64,000 bases of DNA from Vanilla planifolia (Eukaryota > Streptophyta > Magnoliopsida > Asparagales > Orchidaceae). The DNA lies in assembly GCA_023846275.1 (NCBI GenBank), contig CM043874.1, forward strand, positions 24,029,630 to 24,093,629, read 5' to 3'. Positions 1 through 11,491 of the stretch are shown here, piece after piece. The notes under the pieces are model-generated. The model saw only the letters and a program-made list of their open reading frames with translations. It did not search any database and was not told the DNA's origin. Made by a program: the position numbers and the translations under genes. Position 1 is the stretch's first letter. Each line of letters opens with the position of its first letter.

Positions 1-2770
1 TGCTCACTTTCAAAAGGGAAAAACAATTAGTAAAGAAATCTTTGTTACAAATAATTTTCATATGCATAAGTTTAATGGCAATTTTAACATCTTACATAGA
101 TATAATAATAAACATACATGCCATTATTGCATGCTTGCTGATCACACTTTACATGCATATAGGATGAGAAATAATATTCATTCAAAATTTTCTACTGATG
201 CATGGGTAGTGAAGGTCAATGATAGTTCAAATACTCTTAAATATGTTGGACCCAAAATGGCTTGGGTTCTTAAATCTATCAAATAATTATGAGTATAGGA
301 ATGTCTTCTTTTCAAGGCCATGAAAGACATGTGGTTCTTGGATAATTGGTGTTTATGATACATGATAAGAAATATCAAGCTATTCACCCAAGTAATGGCT
401 TAAAATGAAAGAAACGTTATGCTTATTTATAATTCAAAGAATTTTATCAAAGGAATAGGTACCATTAAAAACTCTATATTTTCAATTGCTAAAGTTTTAT
501 TTATTTAAGACTTAAATATAATTTATTTAGTATACATCAATTTTGTTATAATGGTTTTAGTATTTTATTTAATACCATTACATTTAAAATTAGAAAAAAA
601 TAAAGATTTAGTAATTATTACACCTAGAAAAAATAATACCTATTCACTTGACTTAAAAATTATAAACAATTCTCAATTAAAACATCTTGAATCACATGCT
701 GGTAACTCAAACTTATAGCAAAGGAGATTTTGTCATGCTAATACACATATATTAAGAAAAAAGATTATATATAACTTAGAATAAGGCTTTCTTGAATTGA
801 CCTTTATAGATTATTTTGTTTTTGAACAATGTAATTTAGGTAAAGTAACAAAATTAAGTTTTAAAACTAAGAAAGATGTAACTTCTAAATAGATTTTAGA
901 GCTTTTACACATGACCTTATTTGGATAGGTACATCACATGAGCTTAGGTGATAAAAATATAGATTAGTAATAGTAGATTATTATTCTAAGTATACATATG
1001 TCATATTAAAAAAAATTGAGTGAATCATGTAAACATTTTTAAATATTGATATCACATTACAAAATGAGTTTGGTTACATCTTAATTGTCATTAGAAGTGA
1101 TAATAGAGAAAAATTTAGAAATAAGCAATTTATTAAGTATTGAATAATAATAAAATTTCTCACATATTTTTGGCACTTAGAACTCTATAACAAAATGGTA
1201 TCATAAAGAGAAAAAATAGAATCTTATTAATTTAATTAAAAGTATATTGAATGAGTATGATACACCTAAATTTTTTTAGGCTGAAGCTATGCTTACAGTT
1301 TGCTATCTTTCAAATTGTATACTTTTTAGGACTAAATTAAATAAATTATCGTATGAACTAGTATTTGATAAGAAGTTAAATTTTGCTCATTTACATGTAT
1401 GGAATTATAAATGTTATATTTTAGATAATGGGAAGTAAGAATTAATAAATTTTGATCTAAAATTAGATGATAGAATCTTTTTAAGATACATTTTTAGTGA
1501 TAGAACTTATAGAATTTATAACAAAATTATTAACAAATAAAAGAATCCATACATATAAACTTTGATGAATCAATTTAAAAACCAAACTAAATAGTGTAAA
1601 CATAGATGATGAATAAATAGAATTTGAAAAAGTGAGTTTAAAAGACTCAAGCGAAGTAAATAAGGTAAAGGAAATAGTTGAAGAAAATTTAATTTCTAAA
1701 ACCCTAAAATTTAATAAGGATTATCCTAAAGATGAATTGGTAAGTAAAATTATGGATGGTGTTAGAGCTAGATCTTATCATAATTATTCTACCTTTGTAA
1801 CAAATTTCAAATTAAAAGATGACTTAATTAATGAATTTTTGGTAATAATGATGAAGAAAAATTAAATCAATTTAAAAGTAATTATGTGTAAAAGTTAGCC
1901 TTAAATCCATTAGATAAAAGTATAATTTGGTTCTTTAAAAGTAAACTAACTAAAAATAAAAATATAATTAAGCAAAAAACAAGATTAGTTATAAAAGGTT
2001 ATTATTAAATTGAAGGTATATATAGAACAACCTTGAAGAAATTTCTGCATTCACAAGAAAGCTTAAAGCAATAATAATTTTGTTAGCTTAGGCTTTCTAT
2101 AAAAACTTTAAACTATATCAAATGGATACTAAAAGTATATTTTGAATAGTTATATAAATAAATAAGTTCATGTAGAACAATCTTGAAGATTTGAAATTTA
2201 TAATTAATTAGATCACATATATAAATCAAAATAAAATTTTATATGAACTTAAGCAAGCACCTTTAACATTCAATGATACAATATGTAGTTTTTTACTTTC
2301 AAATGATTTCATAATAAAAAAAATAAATTATGCATTATTTATTAAAAAAGGAGAAAATTAACTTATATGTCAAATATATGTAGATGACATAATGCTTATA
2401 GTTAGCAATGAAAACTTGTGTAAAGATATTTTTAAGAAAGCATATTAAACTTAATCATATTTTTTAGAATTTATACCTATTAATGACTAAGTGGTTGATA
2501 TTTTTACAAACCCCTTAGATAGTGAATAATTTTCAAAACTTATATTAAGTGTAGGAGTATTAAATCCATTTGAGTGATAAAAAAGGGGAGAATATAGATA
2601 TTAAAATAAAATAAAAAGTTTTAAAGAATAAATCAAGAAGAAACATTAATCTATTCTTGACATACATGTAAGAGGAGCTTATCTTTGGTTATTTTGTATA
2701 ATCCTTTTATAAATAACTTATTTTTTTTATCAATTTTATTGAATATTTTATTATCATCAAAAGGGAAAGA
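1..2770 (+). mobile_element. Ty1/copia fossil, SIRE-like, internal region
   Basis: An old, heavily broken copia-type retroelement that enters from the left edge. Parts read in order on the + strand: a gag zinc-knuckle relic near 100-180 (CHYC followed by H), a protease-like stretch near 300-600, integrase-like text around 700-1450, reverse transcriptase from about 1980 (YQMD near 2115, the YVDD active-site box near 2380) and the C-terminal LVDIF-NPL end near 2490-2520. A purine-rich tract at about 2752-2770 has the form usual just before a copia 3' LTR. The zinc-knuckle style and the spacer between the end of pol and the purine tract suggest the SIRE lineage. It has many breaks and is clearly old. 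Its 5' LTR lies outside the window. Confidence 0.8.
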
Positions 2771-3350
2771 TTTTTATACTATTCACCCTTAGTCATGATA
2801 TTTTATTTGATGATAAATACTTCTAAGTATTTTTAATAAATTTGATTGAGTACATTTTCAAATAACTGATATGTTTGTTCATGAGAGAAACTAAAGAAGA
2901 AGAAGATAAAATCCAATGAAGATCTTCTTAGTTAAAGTAAAAGATTATTAAGAGATATATTTTGAATTTAATTTTAAGTATTTTAATTTTATTTTTTATT
3001 AGAATGTTAAAGATTGATTGAAACCATTCATGCAAGATACAATCTTAATAAAATTTAGGTTTCTAATTTCTTTCATCATCATATCTAGATCATCTTAAGA
3101 ATCATGTTTCTTATCTTTAAAAACTTTTACACATGGACCCATTACTATAATATTCAGGTCAAGGCATTACACCTAAACTTAGATTGGATCAAGGCAATAC
3201 TCCCCACATCTATAAATCAATTAATCAAGCTGCTAATAATGTGAGTGACTAAATTCTAAATAAAGCAAGAGACAACCAACCCCAAAATTAGGCTTCTTCT
3301 AAAGCACATGGAATGTCTTATAAGAATAAAAAAGAAAAAATAGACCATGT
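2771..3350 (+). repeat. probable 3' LTR of the copia fossil
   Basis: This AT-rich non-coding stretch follows the purine tract of the copia fossil, where its 3' LTR should lie. No second LTR is in the window to compare, so the right edge is a guess. It is placed just before the dispersed repeat at 3360. Confidence 0.4.
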
Positions 3351-3359
3351 AGGATTAAA

Positions 3360-4420
3360 ACTTAATTTTTTTTGTGTAGCTAACTTTTGAGTTGTAAGAG
3401 TGATGTGAGCAATCCAATCGTATAATTTCATGATCAAACAATCATCATCTTATCTACCCTTTTTAAATGCTAATTCTAATAGTCTTCAAAGATCAAATCC
3501 TAATTTCTAAATAACACAAGTTTAGTCTGAGGGGTTTGATTACATAGCTTTTATAATTGATGTTATAGCATGGTTTCAATCATGTAGCTATTACACATTG
3601 ACTATTTTAGCTGTTTTAACTTTTATTTAAATAATATTAAATTTTAGTTAAAGAATATTTTTTAACCAGTAATGACTAATAGGTTAGTTTGCTTAGTGCT
3701 TTTAGCTATTTGAAAATGTTCATAAATGAGATAATTTTTAAACAAAATTGATTGATAAAATTTTTACAAAAATCTAAAAAAAATATTTCAAGTCATGATA
3801 ATGATGTTATTAGTAACAATGCTCAATTTCACCTCCTTACACTATATTTATCAAACTCTGAATTCCTCTTTCTTCTTCAAATCAACTAAGTTATCATTTT
3901 TTAATGGATGAAATTAAAATACTTATGCCTTGTTGATCATTTTGCCAAGCATAAGAATTAGTTTGTATGGATTTTTATTATCACTTTTTTTGTTGATCTT
4001 ATTATGTTGCAAGGTCATTGTAACCTATGTTTTTTGTTTTAGTATCATGAGAATTTAGCTTACCTATCTTTTGGTGAAATGATTATATTAGTTTTTTTTT
4101 TGTACCTAATTTTTTCTAAGGATGGACATAGCATTGTTTGAAGCTAAATCATCTAAAAATTGCTAGTATATAGTTTTAATTTTGTTGATTTTTTTTGTTT
4201 CATATATTTCATAAAAATTTATTATTGAAAGTAAATTAATGTATTTTAGAAAAAAATAAAATTTGTATAAACTTTATTTTAGAGATTTATTGAAGCTTAT
4301 TAAAAATAATTTAAAATATATATTTTAAATATTTTTTAAGAAATAAAAATTTTTATTCCTAACAATTCATTCCTTTTATTGAGTCATACTTCATCAATGA
4401 TTCCTAACAAAGTATAGTGC
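3360..4420 (+). repeat. dispersed repeat family, copy A (diverged)
   Basis: This non-coding stretch matches 60290-61430 along its length with gaps. Shared landmarks in the same order are a 19-base block AAAATTGATTGATAAAATT (here near 3741), a TCAAACTC-GA-TTCCTCTTTC block near 3850, AAATTAAAATACTTATG-C near 3910, and a TTATT...TTCATT-CTTTTATT end near 4350-4380. It is much more diverged than copy B is from copy C. The family is probably the non-coding end or leader of a retroelement, but no coding motif proves that. Confidence 0.6.
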
Positions 4421-6799
4421 TCAACTAGCTGAAGCTCAGGTGCACTCATAGTATCCTATGATGTAAATATAAGAAATACAACCTTCATACTTAGTGGGAG
4501 TCTTAACATCCAGTATATTCAACCACCTTACTTTGGTTGAAGAGTACATCAATTGGGTTCACTACAACCTCATCTATGTCATCATCAAATAGACTTACTT
4601 ACATGTTATTTGTATGATTTTATTCACAAATATCTAGAGTTACATAAAGGTGATATGTCCTTTGAAGGATCCTATCATTTCTCCTAAATCATAATCCATT
4701 AACTAAACAATATAGGATCTCCTTAAATCCTATTCTACTATCTCACTAACCTAGGGTTTCTTTAAAACACTAATCAATCTATTTGAAGTTTTCTTTCCCT
4801 CTAAGGTTTTTCTATGTACATGTCTAGTTCATATCCTTTTCTTAATTTAAGAGCCTAATTAAGTCTATTAACCTATCTAGACTATCACTTTAGTATTCAC
4901 TCAAGTTATAAGTACTTAGCTCGAACCTTAAAAGTCATAATCTATGCCTAAATTTATATCCTAAAGAGCTTGTTGGCTAATTTGAGGCACTCTCCTTATC
5001 TTAAAGCCTCTCTTGAGTCACATACACCTCTTAGAGCATCATCTTAGACATTAATCCATATCCTGAGAGCATAATTCAAGGCTATTCATTATCTTACCCA
5101 TTAAATTATACAAAATAATGGTTTAACCAATAATCTAAGTGTTTATTAAGTTCCTTGGTCAAGCCTAACACCATTCCTAAAGCCAATACCCATTTCTTAA
5201 TCTTAACTAATCCTTATCTAAGATCCAATTGAGATCCTTATGATAATGTACCATCATTCCAAGCTTAAGGTCTCACCAAGTACTTGATAACCTTAGTTCA
5301 ATCCAAATCTACTCATTGGGCTTTCTTCATGAAAAGTAGTAATCCTAAGAAAATATATATACCTAATTTTTAAGCTAACCCTAATCTTATCCAAGGTCCT
5401 TATGAAGTCTTAACTTACTTTCAATGTTAACCTTGGTTCAAATATCAAACCTATGGTATTTAGAATTTGAATCCAAATATTCAAGTTTTAAAGTTAAGGC
5501 CTTAAAATTTTAAACCAACAACATTTTAAATTTCAAACTCTAAGCTCTACTAATCAATTCAATAATTTCATAAGCCTCATCTGAGCCAAAATAGTCTTTT
5601 AGTTTTGTTAAATTCTTTTATTGTTTCATATTCTTACTCATCCATGCACAATCCTTTTTGTTGCACTTAACTAAGACCAAAAACTCCTTTAGCCTTTTCC
5701 CAAAGTGAAAGCAAGCCCCTCAAGACTCTTGACAAGAAAACCTAAGAGATCACTTCCCTTGAAAGCCATTTAAGGTCCATTTTTAGTTCTTTCCTTGCAT
5801 TTCAAAGTCCATGACTAAGCCTTACTTTCAACCCCTTGGACTGACCCTTGGTTTCAAGCCTCTTTTTAGTAACACAAAGTCCATTAAGTTTTGTCCTTTC
5901 AAGTATAGGGGAAACTCTTCAAACCCTAAGTAATGATTAATAAAAAAATCCAAATACTAATCATAAGATTTTAAAGTTAAACTCCTTCACTAACAAAACT
6001 TAGAAAATATCATCACATGACTTGAGCCTTCTTTTAGGGCTCAAGAATTCCAAGCCCTCTTTGCAAACAACCTGAGAGCTCTCTCATACCCTAAAACCAT
6101 CCAAGGTCTCCTTTAAGGCATCTTTTTACATCACAGGACTACAGCCAATGCCTTCTAGTTAATTTCACGGTTAACTTGAGCCAATCATCTTCATTGGTTA
6201 CAAATTTCCAATCCTATGTTTGGTTCTTAAAAGAAATCTTGCTTAAGTCAAACTAGCATCTAATGATATAATTAAATAAAAACACTCACAGACTAACCTA
6301 CTAGATTTTCTTAATTAATTTTAGATCATTTCTAGTTGAATTTTATACCTTCATTTTTACAAAACATTGGTTATTTAAATCAATATTAATTGCATATCTA
6401 TATGATAACCCTTCCATGAGGTTATATCAACAATGTCAGCTTGAATACATATTTTTTCTTGTGTAAAGTCATAATCTTCTCTATTAGTAACATTTTCAAT
6501 TTTAGTACAATTGCATCATAAAATTGTTGTTCAATATCACAATTCATCAAGTCATCAAAATAGTATATAAATGTTCATGTAATAAAAACTCTAAATCAAG
6601 AATTATGATATTAATTATCATATAAATCATGCTTTTGTGAATGATCATATTTTTTACTTTTATTGATGCAATGCAAGTGAAAGAAATGATAGTGCAACAA
6701 CAACATTGAGCAATAATAAGATCTCAAACTCAAATCAATCAAGGGATTCTTTTAGATTAAGGAAAGACACAAAATATCTGGTTGGCAAAGATATAAGGA
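4421..6799. other. gene-less AT-rich stretch
   Basis: No open frame of note, splice-supported gene or RNA gene is seen. The + strand is pyrimidine-rich with scattered TCCTTA/CCTTAAG-like words, as if it were a decayed repeat on the minus strand. A short word near 6010 (CATCACATGACTTGAGCC) resembles the reverse complement of a word near 28650 in the old gypsy LTR, but order and spacing do not hold beyond that. Some part of the last few hundred bases should be the 5' part of the old gypsy LTR that the young array interrupts. Confidence 0.4.
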
Positions 6800-6804
6800 T
6801 ATAT
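6800..6804. repeat. target-site duplication, left copy
   Basis: TATAT lies directly before the first base of LTR1 and recurs at 23999-24003, directly after the last base of LTR4. The related LTR at about 29368 shows the site without an insertion, with one copy only (GATATATATTGACTT). Confidence 0.8.
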
Positions 6805-8149
6805 TGTTATACCCGGTAAAATATTATATATTTAATCTTCAATAATTCAATTGTGGCTTGAATGATTTCATATCGACAGTAGGATGAGCCAGGAGCTCAA
6901 TTGGAGGCTATTGGAATTTTTGAAATTTTCTGGGGATTTTTCGGAGCACCGAGGAAATTTTTAAGTAATTTTCCCTGTTTAATTGGAGTTATTGGATTTT
7001 TTGGAAATTCGAAAATCTATTTAAATCGGTCCATTAAATCTTTAAACCGGAAATTTGGTTTTTACCGCGCGTGAACCAGACCGGAGCGGTTCAGCGAAGG
7101 CGGGGGGCGGTTCGCCGAGTGCGTTTGCGCGTGCGGTTGGATAAGCCGCGGATAAGCGGATCGGACGGACGAGATCAGCGGTGGAGATTAACCGGCTGAT
7201 CGGGTTTAAGCGGCGTTATTAGAAGGTCAACCGGCGCTTAATGGGTTCTTAACGGGTTATTACCGGTTTAAGCTGGGTATTTAACCTGATTTGTTCGACC
7301 GTTAGGGTTTCGAACGGTGGCCGGAGACGAGGTGTTCGCGGCGAACGGCGATATTTTCCGGCAGCCTTTCAAGGGGCTTTTTGTACCTGGAGGTTCGCGG
7401 GACCGAGGAGAATCGATTGGTACCGGTTTCGTTCGACGAGGAGCAGCGGTTGGTCGCGTGCGAGCTTCACCGTCGCCGGAGAAGAAAGGTAGGAATTTCA
7501 GTCTTAAATTAGTTATTTAGCTAATTAAAAATATGGATTATTTTGCAAATAGCTACCGGAGCATGCGAATTATGGTTTTTGGAATTGATTAATGCAAATT
7601 ATTGATTTTAGCATTTTTAGGGTTTTCGGAAAATTATACCCGTCGAATTCGGAAATTTTACCAAGCATGCGATGATTCAATTATGTGCTTTATTCATGTT
7701 AAGGTAGTAACAAATGCTGGAATTGTTTAATTTCGTAAATTGTCAAATTGGGGATCGGATGAAATTCCTTTGGCGGAAATTCTGATTGAACATTAGGAAT
7801 TAGTGACATTATTGAAACATTAGGATAGTATGAACATCGGATTTTGTTTCTTCTTGTTCGCGGTCGCCGGAAATCGGCGGAAGAATTGGATTTGGTCGGC
7901 GATTGCGTCGGCTAGGGTTTCGCGGGCGTCGGACCGAGGAAGGAGATGAATTAGGTTAATTATATTTAATTAAGTAATTGTAAATTTAATTTAATGGTAT
8001 TTATATAATATTATTAACGGATTATTAATTAATTCGGTTCGGCGGTGTCGCGGTTCAGCGCGAAGGCCCGAACCGGTGGCGAGATCCGGTTCAACGGGAT
8101 TCGGCGCGGACGAACGGCGCGGCGCGGAGGAGAGAGAAGCGGAAGGAAA

Positions 8150-8345
8150 AATTCGGAAATTTATTATTAATCCGAATTTTCGGAAATAAAAATATGCGGA
8201 AATTTAATTCGGAAATTATTTCGAATTTTTGAAAAAAAAAAAAAGGATAAGCGAAAAATTTAATTCGGAAATTAATCCGAATTTTCGGAAAAAGGATATA
8301 TATGTGGAATTTAAATTTTATTCGGAAATTTATTCCGAATTTCGA
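8150..8345 (+). repeat. clustered AATTCGGAA / TTCCGAATT palindromes in the LTR
   Basis: About eight degenerate copies of ATTCGGAAATT and its complement alternate in both senses, broken by A-runs. One near-perfect 20-bp palindrome is at 8263-8282. The cluster recurs at the same offset in every LTR. It could form hairpins or bind a repeated factor. Function unknown. Confidence 0.75.
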
Positions 8346-8873
8346 AAAAAAAATGGATAAAGGGCGGAAATTGAAATTGGGATTTAAAAATTTCCTGAAG
8401 TAGGGAAAAATGTTATCAGTGATGACAGTACAGTTGAAACAGTCAGACAGAGGTATGGTACATGGATGTTACCAGAACAGTCAGTAACTGGTACAGTTTG
8501 TATTGCTTGGATGGCGATGGCATGGATTGAGTCAGTTTACTCAGTGTTGGCATATTTCACGGATTGGCATACTGGACCGGACTACTATAGGCCCTATATG
8601 ATGTTTTAGGGTAGTTGTGGTAGGTAACTGTGCGGTACAGACTTAGCTTCCACAGAATAAATGTGGACTGGTATGCGCCTTGTTGTATCTGGACACATGT
8701 TGCCGAATCTTGGATTTAAAGCTTGGCAATGACTATAGGGGCGTGGCTTCTATGGAAATTGTTGGGAGAGGACTCCTTGGGACGGTGGCTGAGTCGATCT
8801 CTTCTGGTCCATAAGAGTCTCCAGAAGATTGATTGACGAGAGACGCTGCGGTGTTGGTGCTAGGCGTTGTGAT

Positions 8874-9070
8874 GCGTGTTTCGAGTGAGCATTCCCACTG
8901 GCATGCTTTGCCTAGGCGCCATGCGTGTTTCGAGTGGGCACACCCACTGGCATGCTATGCGGTGTCGGGTGCTAGGCGTTGTGATGCGTGTTTCGAGTTG
9001 GGCATTCCCACTGGCATGCTTGCCTAGGCGCCATGCGTGTTTCGAGATGGGCGATCCCACTGGCATGCTA
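8874..9070 (+). repeat. four-unit hairpin repeat inside the LTR
   Basis: Units start at 8874, 8923, 8986 and 9035 with GCGTGTTTCGAG, then a short GGGC/GCCC-like inverted centre, then CCCACTGGCATGCT. Spacings are 49, 63 and 49 bp, so the whole is a 112-bp dimer present twice. The same array is in each LTR (from 13561, 18248 and 22935). LTR4 has a few substitutions within it. Confidence 0.85.
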
Positions 9071-9941
9071 CCTGGAAGCCCAAAGGAGAGCTACTTTGGT
9101 GTGACTGGGGTTGACTGTGGTTGGTCGGAGTCTGGGACTGAGAGTGCCTTCCCACCATACATTGTTATGCTGTATTCCTATACTCTTGCTATTATCCTTC
9201 TCTTGCATGTGAATTCTTACTAGCTGTCTTTCCTACTGGGCGTAGCTCATTCTTTTATTATCTATATTTTTCCAGCGGCTCGGCAGACTTGACGCCACCC
9301 AGATTAGATGGGATCGTGGTCAGCAGGCTAGTGGAGGATATCTGATCTGTGATTTCTGAGACAGCTTGGTTAGTGTGATTGATGTATTGGATGTATTCAG
9401 TGATACTATTATTCTTATGTCAAGTATTGTGCGAGGATGAATCTGACTTATGTATCTGGTTGGATGATGTTGCACTTGTTGGATTCGGATCTTATTCTTG
9501 TGATGTAGTTTTCCATTCACTGTCTTACTTATTGTTTTGGTACTATAGTGTGTGGAGTGCTATATTTATATATTTCTTCTGTGGATGCTATATATTTTCT
9601 TTTGATGGTGAGGTCATTACATGACTATGGAACTTACCGTGGGGGTTCAGACTTCTATTAGATCGGTTCTCCTATCGGTATGGGATAGGAGTATTGGGTC
9701 TAGTAGGAGTAACATTGCGCGTGTCCATCTGTTAATTCAGGAGTCATGAATTCTGAGCTGACGGTGTACCCGGGAGATGGGATCCACATTGTTAAGGGAA
9801 GTAGGTGTGTAATGATGTGTTATATCCTATGTTTTTCGTAGGCTACTCAGGTTGGTATGGGACGATCTGAGCTGTCTATATGTAAAGAAAAAAAAAATGT
9901 ATGCCAAAAATCAGCCTAGGAAAAATGGGGTGTAACAAGAG

Positions 9942-9953
9942 TGGTATCAGAGC
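9942..9953 (+). other. primer-binding site (initiator tRNA-Met type)
   Basis: TGGTATCAGAGC, the standard plant sequence complementary to the 3' end of initiator tRNA-Met, starts 5 bases past the LTR end. Identical copies are at 14629-14640 and 19316-19327. Confidence 0.95.
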
Positions 9954-10036
9954 CCTAGGTTAGGATAGTGGGGCTAGACATGTATAGAAGTTCAGCCCTA
10001 GGTTAGGATAGTGAGGCTAGACATATATAGAAGTTC
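9951..10036 (+). repeat. 43-bp tandem duplication after the primer-binding site
   Basis: Two units, 9951-9993 and 9994-10036, start AGCCCTAGGTTAGGATAG and differ at about three bases. They are present in all three internal regions (again from 14638 and 19325). The first unit overlaps the end of the primer-binding site, so the duplication involved the start of the leader. Confidence 0.85.
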
Positions 10037-11491
10037 AACCTAAGGTGGGGAGAACTGTTGGTCATTTTATTATACTATGGTAGTCCGTATGCCAAATGCC
10101 AAATGACGACTCTAATGCCAGATTAGTTGCTTTTGACAGTATGGCTGGTACCAGGAGACTTCCCTTTCGTGGAGCAGCTAGAGACAGACCTGTATCTGCT
10201 ACTCCTACCCCGGAGACGATCCCAGCATTGCCAGTAGAGCCAGCCGTGGATCGTTGGATCGATGCCTTTATGCGGTTGCGTCCGCGGAGCTACAGTGGGT
10301 CGGCTGACCCAGCGGTGGCTGATGACTGGATGGCTCATATGCTTGAGCTGTTTGATGCCTTGGGATGTCCACTTGGCAGGAGGGTAGTACTTGCTGCTCT
10401 AGTATTGGAGGGAGAGGCTGCTACCTGGTGGAGAGGCCAGCGGCGCGCTGTGTTTGGGGAGGTCCAGAACAGCGAGATAGCTTGGGAGGACTTTGTTGAG
10501 GCATTCAGGGAGTGCTACATTCCGGCTTCTGCCATGTCTCAGTTCAGGAGGGACCTTATACGCAGACAGGTACTCAGACTGGGGGGATTATTTGCTACCA
10601 CTGTCAGCAGCCAGGACACATAAGGTACGACTGCCCGGAATGGAAGAAACAGAGGATCACAGGACCGGTTGGTTCATCTGGGGGACAGCCCAGAGTATTT
10701 GCATTGACTCAGCAGCAGGCTTCAGAGTCACCAGAGGTGATCACAGGTATGCTTTATTTTGGCAACGTGCAGTGTGTGACTTTGTTTGATACTGGTGCAT
10801 CTCATTCTTTTGTTGCTGAGAGGATTTGGAATCAGATATCAGGATCCAAGGGTTATTTAAAAGAACCCTTATTGGTTAGGCTTCCTGATGGGAAAGAGAT
10901 TCCCGCTGTTCAGAAGGAACTGAATTTTAGGCAAAGGAGATGGTTGAATTGATAAAAGACTATGAGCTGGTGATAAATTACTGCGAGGGTAAGGCTAATC
11001 CTGTTGCTGATGCTTTGAGCAGGCACGCAGTTATGCATACTATGTTAGTCTGTGACTCTATACTAGACTTGGATTGGGATGTTGAAAGATGTCAAGAACA
11101 ATTGTCTGTTCAGAGACTGGTTCACAGACTCAGCTCGTTGACTATTCGGGCTGACTGGTTATCTGAGATGCGTGATCTTCAGCTTTGTGATGAAGAGTTG
11201 AAGAAGAAGTTTGAGTTGGCATCGCAGGGATTGGGAGGAGACTTTGCTCTCAGAAACGACATTTTGACTTTCAGGGGTCGCTGGTGTGTGCCATCACATC
11301 AGGAGTTCAAGAAGAGGATCCTTCGAGAGGCTCATTATGGAACTTTGGCTATGTACCCTGGATAAGTCAAGATGTACAGGAATTTGAGGAGTGTTTTCTG
11401 GCGGAGAGGTTTGGGAGCAGGATATTGCGGAAAAGTGGCCGGAACTTCTTGCTGAATTTCGAGGGCGAAATTCCTGATAAGGTGGGGAGAT

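Larger units (their letters stand above)
6805..9937 (+). repeat. LTR1 (5' outer LTR)
   Basis: 3133 bp, TG...CA ends. It holds a CpG-rich part (about 7060-7480 and 8030-8140), a run of AATTCGGAA-type palindromes (8150-8345), and a four-unit repeat (8874-9070). It differs from the other three LTRs at LTR position 67. At LTR positions 273 and 363 it agrees with LTR2 and not with LTR3 or LTR4. Short open frames inside it are not conserved genes that I recognise. Confidence 0.95.
9938..11491 (+). mobile_element. Ty3/gypsy internal region, copy 1
   Basis: The primer-binding site lies 4 bases inside the LTR. The gag-like part is at about 10096-10560, with the core WMAHMLELFDALGCP and an EGEAATWW-type motif as in plant gypsy gag. 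The CCHC zinc knuckle is at 10593-10634 (CYHC, H, C). The aspartic protease motif FDTGASHSF is at about 10785-10811. The end of RNase H (NPVADALSRH) is near 11000-11029. The start of integrase (REAHYGT-AMYPG) is near 11310-11365. A purine-rich tract just before 11491 abuts LTR2. No reverse-transcriptase core or integrase catalytic core is recognisable, so the element is incomplete and would depend on others for movement. Confidence 0.9.

Noticed and set aside
6005-6035. Left flank 4421-6260 as an inverted copy of the old gypsy LTR
   Set aside because: One shared word with the stretch near 28650 is not enough. Distances between other similar words do not agree.
7317-7520. 67-residue frame repeated in each LTR, and the 115-residue frame at 8876-9223
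   Set aside because: They recur only because the LTR recurs. They start and end without relation to each other, have no known domain, and one of them runs through the hairpin repeat. Read as LTR non-coding sequence.
8860-9066. Minus-strand frame with repeated MPVG and ETR words
   Set aside because: It is the antisense reading of the 112-bp dimer repeat, so its repetitive residues come from the DNA repeat.
9320-9624. Hydrophobic 81-residue + frame and 66-residue minus frame in the LTR
   Set aside because: T-rich DNA gives hydrophobic residues by chance. No motif, and no support from substitution pattern.
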